Below, piece after piece: positions 1 to 6,347 of a DNA stretch of 9,545 bases; within the stretch, counting starts at the first letter, position 1; each line of letters opens with the position of its first letter. The notes beneath the pieces were generated by a model that saw nothing but the letters and a program-made list of their open reading frames with translations, had not been told where the DNA came from and did no database searches. The stretch spans positions 1 through 9,545 of the forward strand of contig CAZLEA010000058.1 of the NCBI GenBank assembly GCA_964558445.1, written 5' to 3'. The translations under genes and the position numbers were made by a program. The stretch comes from CAYXVJ01 sp964558445 (lineage in GTDB: Bacteria; Bacillota; Clostridia; Saccharofermentanales; Fastidiosipilaceae).

Positions 1-820
1 CGCTCTGTCGCTCTCTTCGACCGCTCTCCAGTTCAACAAGTGATGCCCACTTCGCCCTCTCGCGAAGCAGTGCCTCGATCCCGAGCGATGCCCGAACTTG
101 CTCGAGCTCCGCCGTATAAGCGTTCAGCGTATCCTGCATACTAGCAATCTCATGGCGCAGACTTACGCGTCGCTCCTCGGTGCGGATCGCCTCCTCGAGC
201 TTAGATTCCAGCTCGGAGATCTCTGCTTGCAGGATGCGGTCGGGACTCTGCGCGCTGTTACGCTGCAGCTCCTTGATCTGCTCTTGAAGCAGTGCCTTCA
301 TATCGCCGACCGAGCGCTCGGGGCCGCTGCCGCTCGAGAGCTGCATCAGCTTACTCTGGATGTTCTCGCTGGGGTTCATCTCGGTTTGCATCTGTTGGAT
401 GAAGACCGTGTTCACGAACTCATCCTCGCTGATCGAGAAGAGGTAGTCGCCCGGCTCATCTTGTCTCGGTAGGTTCACAATCGTGTTGCTGTCCTCATAG
501 TAGACCTGGAGCGAGTCGTCTCGCTTCACTTCGCCGAAGCGGCGATTGATCCGGTAGCGTATCCCGCCGTGCTCGAGCAGCAGGCTGCCACCGTACGTCG
601 CCTTGGTCGACCAGGGCAGGAAGCGCCGTCTCGGATCTGCTTGAAGATCTCTCATATTCTTCCTGGCGTTCAAGCCATAGAGCATCGCTCGGATGAAGGC
701 CAGAAGCGTACTCTTGCCCGCTTCGTTCGCCCCCAGTACGACGTTGAATCCGTCGCTTGGCACCCAGTGATAGTCGACCAGCTTGCCGAAACCGTCTATA
801 TGAATCTCAAGAATTCTCAT
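1..820 (-). CDS. yhaN: YhaN-type AAA ATPase (SbcC/Rad50-like), N-terminal part
   Basis: This is the first 273 residues of a large ATPase; the frame is open to the left edge, so the C-terminal half is missing. It starts MRILEIHIDGFGKL and has a Walker A motif GANEAGKST at residues 30-38. A YhaN/SbcC-like N-lobe follows, with a YGGSL motif near residue 76 and FVNTVFIQQMQ near 135-145, where the Q-loop lies in this family. From about residue 170 the sequence becomes rich in Glu, Gln, Leu and Arg with heptad-like spacing, as expected for the start of the long coiled coil. Family members pair with a YhaO/SbcD-like nuclease, encoded immediately upstream. The ATG overlaps that gene's stop as ATGA, and only a distant GGGGG stretch precedes it, so translation is probably coupled. 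The DNA-end role is inferred from family resemblance. A generic SbcC is the alternative, but the N-terminus and partner fit YhaN better. Confidence 0.85.
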   Translation of the reverse strand, partial: MRILEIHIDGFGKLVDYHWVPSDGFNVVLGANEAGKSTLLAFIRAMLYGLNARKNMRDLQADPRRRFLPWSTKATYGGSLLLEHGGIRYRINRRFGEVKRDDSLQVYYEDSNTIVNLPRQDEPGDYLFSISEDEFVNTVFIQQMQTEMNPSENIQSKLMQLSSGSGPERSVGDMKALLQEQIKELQRNSAQSPDRILQAEISELESKLEEAIRTEERRVSLRHEIASMQDTLNAYTAELEQVRASLGIEALLRERAKWASLVELESGRRERQS

Positions 821-2040
821 ACCGTGCGATCCCCCACTTCCAAGACATGTTCCAAGGCCTTATCGAGCAGAAGAACAGCCTTCGCGTTCTCCTCTTCGGG
901 TTTCCCCGACGCTTCGATCTTCGCCCGCTCCTCATCGTAGGAACGAAGCAAGATGCCATAGAAGCCACTCTCTTCGCGAAGCTTATCTAGCGGCCAATCG
1001 GCACCGGTCTCGTCACGCAGTTCGACATAATCGAGGCCATAGCGCTTCGCTTGCTCCACCAGGCTTGCCAAATCAAGTAGGAGACCTGCCTGCCTCCTGC
1101 CGACGAAGATTAAGCGCAAACAAGCCTTACGGAGTACCGCATCGCCATACACCTCAGCTAGCCGCCCAAGCTCGGCAAGCAGATGCACGCTAAGTGAAGC
1201 GTCATCCTCAAGTCCCGTGACATCGATCTGTTCAATTAGGAAGCGCCTCGTCCGGAGCGAGACGAAGTAGCCGTCTTGCTGTGTGCGCCAGCTGCCGGTA
1301 GCGGTTTCTTCACGACGGATGGTCTGAATCCAGAAGCCCTTGTCGCCGAGCTCATCGAAGCCGCGCCCCTGGGGACAACCCGGGTAGCGCAGCACGGTGG
1401 AGCGCTGATTCTTGCGCTCGATGGTTCTCGTTTGATGGACGTGCCCCAGCGCCACATAGTCATAGCGATCGAAGGCAGGATCTCGTTCGTGAATCGGATT
1501 ATAGTTTGATTGACTGCCGCTACCCGAGACCAGCTCGCCGTGCAGCATATGTATGTGGATATAATTGTCCGGATATGGAGTCTCGTCACCATCAGGCTCA
1601 AGTTCTTGTTCGAGCTCCGTTCTCGCCGTCAGCGTCGTAAACGGATGGCCGCTCACAACAAGCTTCAAGTCGTGGTCGACAAGCGTTGTCGCCTCACGGA
1701 AGATGGTCACGTGCTCCGGCCACAAGACACGGTCCCAGAGCGAACCGAGATAGTAGGGATCGTGATTCCCGGGCACTATATAGATAGGTATAGGGGCCAG
1801 CTCGTTTAGAGCCGCGAGCAGACGCTGTATCCACAGCGGATCCGCGTCGGGACGGTCGAAGAGGTCGCCTGCCATCAAGAGCAGATCGACCTCGGCCAAG
1901 CGGCACTGTTCGGCTAGGCGCGAGAGGTAGGCGCGCTGTTCTTCTCTTAGATTTATGCCCATCTCGGCGGGCAGGCGTGAGAAGGGACTATCCAGGTGGA
2001 GGTCGGCCGTATGCGCAATTCGTAATTCATGGGCAAGCAT
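817..2040 (-). CDS. yhaO: YhaO-type metallophosphoesterase / DNA exonuclease (SbcD/Mre11-like)
   Basis: This 407-residue calcineurin-like phosphoesterase has all the expected metal-binding motifs: HTADLHLDSP (residues 10-19), GDLFD (58-62), GNHD (91-94), HGE (167-169) and GHVH (199-202). The DLHLDSPF signature is typical of YhaO, and the roughly 200-residue C-terminal extension suits the family's length. Such proteins bind two metal ions and cleave DNA ends with an ATPase partner, here the downstream YhaN. A start at TTG 2046 is possible, but the Shine-Dalgarno sequence AAGGGAG (2047-2053) would then abut it with no spacer. ATG at 2040 has a proper 6-nt spacing and is chosen. The gene follows oppF after a 138-nt spacer holding several inverted repeats. 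No strong sigma-A promoter is visible there, so it may be read through from opp or need an activator. Nuclease activity itself is inferred from the motifs. Confidence 0.9.
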   Translation of the reverse strand: MLAHELRIAHTADLHLDSPFSRLPAEMGINLREEQRAYLSRLAEQCRLAEVDLLLMAGDLFDRPDADPLWIQRLLAALNELAPIPIYIVPGNHDPYYLGSLWDRVLWPEHVTIFREATTLVDHDLKLVVSGHPFTTLTARTELEQELEPDGDETPYPDNYIHIHMLHGELVSGSGSQSNYNPIHERDPAFDRYDYVALGHVHQTRTIERKNQRSTVLRYPGCPQGRGFDELGDKGFWIQTIRREETATGSWRTQQDGYFVSLRTRRFLIEQIDVTGLEDDASLSVHLLAELGRLAEVYGDAVLRKACLRLIFVGRRQAGLLLDLASLVEQAKRYGLDYVELRDETGADWPLDKLREESGFYGILLRSYDEERAKIEASGKPEEENAKAVLLLDKALEHVLEVGDRTV

Positions 2041-2057
2041 ATACAACTCCCTTGTAT
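2041..2057 (-). promoter_or_regulatory. Hairpin presenting the yhaO Shine-Dalgarno sequence
   Basis: On the transcribed strand the six bases ATACAA and TTGTAT pair perfectly around the five-base loop GGGAG, the core of the yhaO ribosome binding site. The right arm ends directly at the ATG. The stem is all A-U except one G-C-type pair, so it would be weak as RNA. It could modulate start-site access or serve as a 17-bp DNA or RNA binding site. The pairing is seen in the sequence; the function is inference. Confidence 0.5.
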
Positions 2058-2060
2058 GTT

Positions 2061-2088
2061 ATAAAAGCGAATTTAAGTTTGCTTTTAT
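2061..2088. promoter_or_regulatory. 28-bp near-perfect palindrome (operator candidate) upstream of yhaO
   Basis: The left half ATAAAAGCGAATTT and the right half AAGTTTGCTTTTAT match as an inverted repeat at 12 of 14 positions, with eight uninterrupted outer bases. The centre lies about 34 bases before the yhaO ATG, where a repressor or dimeric activator would sit near the start of transcription. It is AT-rich, has no U-run after it on either strand, and so does not look like an intrinsic terminator. No known operator consensus is recognised, and the role is inferred from symmetry and position. Confidence 0.55.
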
Positions 2089-2121
2089 TGTGCCCTTAAT
2101 TCTCGCTTACGTCTAGCAAAC
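2077..2121 (-). repeat. Inverted repeat in yhaO leader that competes with the 28-bp palindrome
   Basis: GTTTGCT at 2077-2083 and AGCAAAC at 2115-2121 are perfect 7-base complements separated by 31 bases. The first arm shares its bases with the right half of the 28-bp palindrome, so in RNA the two pairings would exclude each other. That is an attenuator-like layout, but seven pairs over a long loop can arise by chance. Confidence 0.35.
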
Positions 2122-2123
2122 AT

Positions 2124-2171
2124 CCTCCCATATTCCACCCTAATCCCTTCTAATACCCCATATATATCCCC
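2124..2171 (-). other. Run of G tracts after the oppF stop codon
   Basis: In the transcript, just after the oppF stop, five runs of three or four G (complements of 2168-2171, 2156-2159, 2145-2147, 2138-2140 and 2127-2129) recur every 7 to 12 bases, separated by A/U-rich stretches and followed by GG. This could form a loose RNA or DNA G-quadruplex, though loops of up to eight bases make it weak. The tracts are visible; the structure is inferred. Confidence 0.3.
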
Positions 2172-2178
2172 GAAACTG

Positions 2179-3114
2179 TTACGCCTTCCAAGCAGCCAGG
2201 TCGTCCTCTCTGCCGAGGACGAAGTGCTCGCCGCCCACGTGATGAAGCGAAGAGGCGTTGTAATCGAGTCCGCTGGTCTCGTAGCTGTAGCTGACCGAGC
2301 TGCGCTTCTTCTCGACCAGGGGATTCGGGTGCGGAATCGCCGAGATCAAGGACTTGGTATACGGATGCAGCGGATTTCCGAAGATCTCCTCAGTCGTACC
2401 CGTTTCGAGCAGATGACCGAGATGGAGCACGCCGATGCGATCGCTGATGTACTTGACCATCGAGAGGTCATGAGCGATGAAGAGGTAGGCGAGCTTGCGC
2501 TCTTCTTGTACCGCCTTCATCAGATTCACGATCTGCGCCTGAATCGAAACGTCGAGCGCACTGATCGCCTCGTCTGCGATGACGAGGTCCGGGTTCATGA
2601 CAAGCGCACGGGCGATACCGATACGCTGGCGCTGACCGCCGGAGAACTGATGCGGATAGCGTGTCGCGAACTGACGCGAGAGCCCCACGCGCTCCAGGAT
2701 ATCGAACGCCATGGCTTCCCGCTCGTCTCTCGACTCATAGCTCTTGTGGACATCCAGCCCCTTGGCCACGATATCGAGCACGCGCATACGCGGATTGAGG
2801 CTTGCCATCGGGTCTTGGAAGATCATCTGCATGGAGGTCCGAAGCTCTCTTGTAGCGGACTTGTCTAGCTTGCCGGAGATATCGTGTCCTTTGAAATGAA
2901 TCTCACCCGCCGTCGGATCGTAGAGCCGGATCAAGGAACGGCCGATGGTCGACTTACCGCTGCCGGATTCGCCGACGAGGCCATAGGTCTCCCCCCTCTT
3001 GATCTCGAAGGAGACGCCATCTACCGCCTTGACCGTAAACTGGCGACTCACCTTGAAGTGCTGCTTCAGATTATGAACCTGGAGCAGGGTATCGGTCTTC
3101 TTACTATTCGGCAT
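2179..3114 (-). CDS. oppF: Oligopeptide ABC transporter ATP-binding protein OppF
   Basis: This 311-residue cytoplasmic ATPase is one of the two nucleotide-binding subunits of the peptide importer. It has Walker A GESGSGKST (residues 48-56), Q-loop Gln100, ABC signature SGGQRQR (158-164), Walker B LVIADE (177-182), D-loop SALD (185-188) and H-loop His215. After the ATPase core, GNPLHPYTKSL and a C-terminal tail with GGEHFVLG are typical of OppF/DppF proteins of the oligopeptide/dipeptide family. The ATG has a good AAGGAG ribosome binding site with 6-nt spacing (3121-3126). That site lies inside the end of oppD, and the two genes overlap by 11 bases, so translation is coupled. It works as a heterodimer with OppD on OppB and OppC. 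Every catalytic motif is intact. The substrate class comes from the whole operon, since the ATPase alone does not show it. Confidence 0.95.
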   Translation of the reverse strand: MPNSKKTDTLLQVHNLKQHFKVSRQFTVKAVDGVSFEIKRGETYGLVGESGSGKSTIGRSLIRLYDPTAGEIHFKGHDISGKLDKSATRELRTSMQMIFQDPMASLNPRMRVLDIVAKGLDVHKSYESRDEREAMAFDILERVGLSRQFATRYPHQFSGGQRQRIGIARALVMNPDLVIADEAISALDVSIQAQIVNLMKAVQEERKLAYLFIAHDLSMVKYISDRIGVLHLGHLLETGTTEEIFGNPLHPYTKSLISAIPHPNPLVEKKRSSVSYSYETSGLDYNASSLHHVGGEHFVLGREDDLAAWKA

Positions 3115-4192
3115 ATGCTTCTCCTTCCCTCTTCATGCGTTTGATGCGCTCGTCAAGCGTGCTTGGCATCCGAAGCTTCGGTGCCTCATCGTGCATCAGC
3201 CAGCTGGCGACATAGTGATGACGGGAAACACGGAAGAGCGGGGCCTCCAAACGTAGGTCTATCTTCAGTGCATAGCGGTTACGCGGCATGAAGGGGTCGC
3301 CGTCAAACGCTCTGGCCATATTCGGCGGATTGCCGGGAATCGGCATCAATTCGCCGGCCTCTGTATCGAGGTCCGGCATGGCGGCCAGCAGGCCCCAGGT
3401 ATAGGGATGCTTCGGGTCGTAGAAGACCTCGCTAACCGTACCGCGCTCGACGATTCGGCCCGCATACATGACGGAGACATAGTCTGCGACCTTGGCCACG
3501 ACGCCAAGATCATGGGTGATGTAGATGACGGAGATACCGGACTTCTTCTGTATATCGCTGATGAGTTCCAATATCTTGGCTTGGATCGTGACGTCTAGCG
3601 CCGTTGTCGGCTCGTCGCAGATCAAGACGTCCGGGTCACAGGCGAGTGCGATCGCAATCACGACGCGCTGGCGCATGCCGCCGGAGAGCTCATGCGGATA
3701 GTTCTTCATCCGCTCTTCCGGGTTCGTGATGCCGACGAGGTCCAGGAGATGCAGCGCCTTCTGATACGCCTCTGCCTTCTTCGTTCTATAGTGGTAGCGC
3801 ATCCCCTCCATGATCTGGCGGCCGACCGTCATCGTGGGGTCTAGCGAGGTCATGGGGTCTTGGAAGATCATGGCGATCTGCTTGCCGTTGATCTTCTGTC
3901 TGATCTCCTTCTTGTTCATCCGGAGGAGGTCGACCGTCTGGCGCTTGCCGTCCGTCTCGTAGAGGTAGTTGATCTCGCCGCTGTTGATCCGACCGTTTGA
4001 TGCGAGTATCCCCATAATCGCCTTCACCGTAACGGACTTGCCGCTACCGGATTCGCCGACGATGGCGATGGTTTCGCCCTTATACAGGTCGATATTGACA
4101 CCGCGCACGGCCTTGACCTCGCCGGACGAGGTCTGAAACGAGATATCCAGGTTCTTGATATCGAGGATGAGTTCGTCTTTTTGGATTGCCAT
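3104..4192 (-). CDS. oppD: Oligopeptide ABC transporter ATP-binding protein OppD
   Basis: This 362-residue ATPase partners OppF. Motifs are Walker A GESGSGKSV (residues 46-54), Q-loop Gln111, signature LSGGMRQR (169-176), Walker B VLICDEP (189-195), TALD (197-200) and H-loop His227. The C-terminal peptide-transporter extension (IPGNPPNM, then FMPRNRYALKI and HHYVASWLMHDEAP) is of the Gram-positive OppD type. Cysteines that bind an iron-sulfur cluster in some OppD/DppD proteins are absent: the equivalents read GDPF, RN and ID. The ATG follows the oppC stop by one base and has a full AAGGAGG site with 6-nt spacing inside the end of oppC. It overlaps oppF by 11 bases. Length and motifs are normal and the gene looks fully functional. 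Confidence 0.95.
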   Translation of the reverse strand: MAIQKDELILDIKNLDISFQTSSGEVKAVRGVNIDLYKGETIAIVGESGSGKSVTVKAIMGILASNGRINSGEINYLYETDGKRQTVDLLRMNKKEIRQKINGKQIAMIFQDPMTSLDPTMTVGRQIMEGMRYHYRTKKAEAYQKALHLLDLVGITNPEERMKNYPHELSGGMRQRVVIAIALACDPDVLICDEPTTALDVTIQAKILELISDIQKKSGISVIYITHDLGVVAKVADYVSVMYAGRIVERGTVSEVFYDPKHPYTWGLLAAMPDLDTEAGELMPIPGNPPNMARAFDGDPFMPRNRYALKIDLRLEAPLFRVSRHHYVASWLMHDEAPKLRMPSTLDERIKRMKREGEAYAE

Positions 4193-4193
4193 C

Positions 4194-5288
4194 TTAAACC
4201 TCCTTCATCGTCGGATCGAGGGCATCGCGCAGACCGTCGGCCAAGAGATTGAAGCTCAGCATCAGGAGAGCGAGCACCAGCACCGGGGTGACGATCATAT
4301 AGGGATGGGCCGTAAGCGACTTGAAGTGATCCGAGATCAGGGAGCCAAGCGAGGCCATCGGGACCGGGATGCCGATACCGATAAACGCCAAGAACGCCTC
4401 CATGAAGATCGCGGACGGGATCGAGAACATCGACATAATCAGAAGCTGAGAGAAGATGTTTGGCAGCATCTCGCGGAAGATCAGGTTCATGGAACCCGCA
4501 CCGAGCGTCCTCGCTGCCAGCACATACTCGTGCTCCTTGAGCTTCAGGATCTCCGCACGTGAGATTCTCGCCATGCCGATCCAGCCGGTGATCGCAATCG
4601 CGATCGTGATACTCATCAAGCCGGGCTTCAGGATCAAGATCAATAGGGTGACAACGACGAGGCTTGGGATACCGTTTAGGATCTCGATGATGCGCTGCAT
4701 CACGATATCGACGGTGCCGCCGAAGAAGCCGGAGATCATGCCGTATGTCATACCGATAAGGACGTCCACGATGACCGCAATCAATGCGATGTAGAGCGAG
4801 ATTCTGGTACCGGTCCAGACACGGGTGAAGATATCGCGGCCTAGCACATCCGTGCCGAACCAGTGGTAGACATCCTCGCCTCCCTCGATCTCTAGGTACT
4901 TGTTGATCTCGCGCGGTCCGGTCGAGGTCTGCAGTGTCTCGCTACCGTCGAAGATCCCGAGCTTCTCGAGGCCAGGGATGCGAGGTGCCATGCTCTCATG
5001 GCCTACGACTTGCTGCTCGTAGGTGTAGGGCGTGATCACAGGTCCCACGAGCGCCATCAATACGATGATGACGATAGAGATCAGGCCGAAGATCGAGCCC
5101 TTGTTCTTAAACAACTTCTTCGTAAGCGTGCGCCAGAACGACTCGCCGGTATAGACATCATCGATGAAGCGGCTCTCGTCTGCGGGTAGGGCTGTGAAGT
5201 CTCCTTCCTCGAAGCGAACGCCCTCTAGCATCTCGGCATTCTGCTGCTTGTACTTCTCATAGTTCTCAGGCTTGGTCAGATCAGACAT
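4194..5288 (-). CDS. oppC: Oligopeptide ABC transporter permease OppC
   Basis: This 364-residue inner permease subunit forms the peptide channel with OppB. A cytoplasmic N-terminal stretch of about 65 residues precedes membrane segment 1 (about 66-88). A long extracellular loop (about 89-145, containing GHESMAPRIPGLEKLG) is characteristic of the Gram-positive OppC subfamily. WFGTDVLGRDIFTR (143-156) leads into five further membrane segments, about 160-185, 205-222, 226-241, 281-305 and 330-350. The EAA loop that docks on the ATPases is at about 253-277 (EYVLAARTLGAG through MLPN). The start has a near-complete anti-16S match, AAGGAGGTG, with 7-nt spacing, inside oppB, and overlaps its end by 8 bases. 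The protein ends ADGLRDALDPTMKEV, the usual C-terminus for this family. Confidence 0.95.
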   Translation of the reverse strand: MSDLTKPENYEKYKQQNAEMLEGVRFEEGDFTALPADESRFIDDVYTGESFWRTLTKKLFKNKGSIFGLISIVIIVLMALVGPVITPYTYEQQVVGHESMAPRIPGLEKLGIFDGSETLQTSTGPREINKYLEIEGGEDVYHWFGTDVLGRDIFTRVWTGTRISLYIALIAVIVDVLIGMTYGMISGFFGGTVDIVMQRIIEILNGIPSLVVVTLLILILKPGLMSITIAIAITGWIGMARISRAEILKLKEHEYVLAARTLGAGSMNLIFREMLPNIFSQLLIMSMFSIPSAIFMEAFLAFIGIGIPVPMASLGSLISDHFKSLTAHPYMIVTPVLVLALLMLSFNLLADGLRDALDPTMKEV

Positions 5289-6258
5289 GTGCGGCCACCT
5301 CCTTCTTCGCGCCGTTCTTCTTGGCAGATTTCGATTTCGTGAGGCGAATTCTCGGATCGAGGATGCCGTAGAGGATATCGACTAGCAGCATCATCGTGAT
5401 GTACATCGCGCTATACAAGAAGGCGAGGGTTACGATCACGTTGTAGTCGTTGGCTTGAATCGCCTGGACCATCAACTGGCCGATGCCGGGAATCGAGAAG
5501 ATCTTCTCGACCACGAGGCTACCGGTCATAAGATTGACTGTTAGGGGACCCAACACCGTCAGTACGGAGATCGACGCGTTGCGCAGACCGTGGCCGAAGA
5601 TGAGGCGGGGGCCGGTGATGCCTTTGCTCTCAACAAGTTGGATATAATCCGAACCCATGACATCGATCATCTCGGTTCTCGTGAACCTCGCCACCGTCGC
5701 CATCGCGGTCATACTAAGCGCGAGGGCCGGCAGTACATAGGACTTGAAGCCGAGGGCGGAGTTGAACAGCATCGGGAACAAACCGAGCTTGTAACCAAGC
5801 AGATAGCTAAGCCCAAGTGCAAAAACATACGACGGTATCGACACACCCAGCACCGAGATCATGGTGGCACCGGTGTCCCAGAGCGTATTGTGTTTGACCG
5901 CCGCGAAGACGCCGAGCAGGAGGCCCATCAGCGCGCCGAAGACGATCGCGATCGCGCCGAGGTTTAGCGAGACGGGCAGTCTTGTCGCGAGCAGTATGCT
6001 CACATCCGTGTTGATCGAGATACTATAGGATTTGCCAAAATCAAAGGTCAGCATGTTCTTCACATAGCGGAAGAATTGGATCGGTAGCGGATCATCCAAT
6101 CCGTATTTGGTCATCAAGATGGCTCGCTGCTCGGGCGTCAGCTTCTCATCGTTAAAGGGCGAACCCGGCAACAATTGCATCAGGACAAATAGTATGAAGA
6201 TGATGACCAGCAGTGTGACAAAGGACAGTAGGATTCGTTTGCCGATGTACTTTTTCAT
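5281..6258 (-). CDS. oppB: Oligopeptide ABC transporter permease OppB
   Basis: This 325-residue permease pairs with OppC. The first membrane helix (residues 8-30) ends in the family motif QLLPGSPF. An extracellular region follows with LTPEQ and YGLDDPLPIQF, then FDFGKSYS. Further membrane segments lie near 98-121, 132-158, 173-192, 232-256 and 275-300. The EAA loop at about 204-227 reads DYIQLVESKG through HGLRN, and EKIFSIPGIGQL (251-262) is a hallmark of the family. The C-terminus DPRIRLTKSK is a short cytoplasmic tail rich in Lys. The ATG has AGGAG with 6-nt spacing. It follows oppA by 89 bases that contain a stable hairpin, and overlaps oppC by 8 bases. Confidence 0.95.
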   Translation of the reverse strand: MKKYIGKRILLSFVTLLVIIFILFVLMQLLPGSPFNDEKLTPEQRAILMTKYGLDDPLPIQFFRYVKNMLTFDFGKSYSISINTDVSILLATRLPVSLNLGAIAIVFGALMGLLLGVFAAVKHNTLWDTGATMISVLGVSIPSYVFALGLSYLLGYKLGLFPMLFNSALGFKSYVLPALALSMTAMATVARFTRTEMIDVMGSDYIQLVESKGITGPRLIFGHGLRNASISVLTVLGPLTVNLMTGSLVVEKIFSIPGIGQLMVQAIQANDYNVIVTLAFLYSAMYITMMLLVDILYGILDPRIRLTKSKSAKKNGAKKEVAAHV

Positions 6259-6280
6259 CTTGTTCTCCTAATCATGGTGA

Positions 6281-6309
6281 ATGAGGCCGGACATAGCTGC
6301 CGACCTCAT
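6281..6309 (-). promoter_or_regulatory. Intercistronic stem-loop between oppA and oppB
   Basis: In the transcript a 10-pair stem forms from ATGAGGTCGG and CCGGCCTCAT, with one G-U pair and a 9-base loop; a further G-U pair can extend it. It lies about 40 bases after the oppA stop. No U-run follows, so it is not a classic terminator. Hairpins at this place in binding-protein operons commonly protect the upstream message and so raise the amount of receptor relative to permease. That role is inferred here from position. Confidence 0.65.
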
Positions 6310-6347
6310 CAACCGTTACATAAATGCTGTTATGAGTGATGTCTTGA

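Noticed and set aside
2044..2046. TTG as the start of yhaO
   Set aside because: The Shine-Dalgarno sequence would touch it with no spacer, while ATG at 2040 has a 6-base spacing.
2041..2178. Intrinsic terminator after oppF
   Set aside because: The inverted repeats here are AT-rich or widely spaced and none is followed by a run of U on the transcribed strand.
2224..2868. Long plus-strand open frame (214 codons) opposite oppF, and several similar ones opposite opp, yhaO and oppA
   Set aside because: They mirror the codon pattern of well-supported genes on the other strand, lack ribosome binding sites and resemble no family.
4155..4562. Plus-strand frame rich in His, Arg, Asp and Gln opposite oppC
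   Set aside because: That composition is what the antisense of a membrane-protein gene gives; oppC is certain here.
6317..6334. CATAA/TTATG hairpin directly after oppA
   Set aside because: Five A/U-rich pairs only, well within chance; the neighbouring 10-pair hairpin is the credible one.
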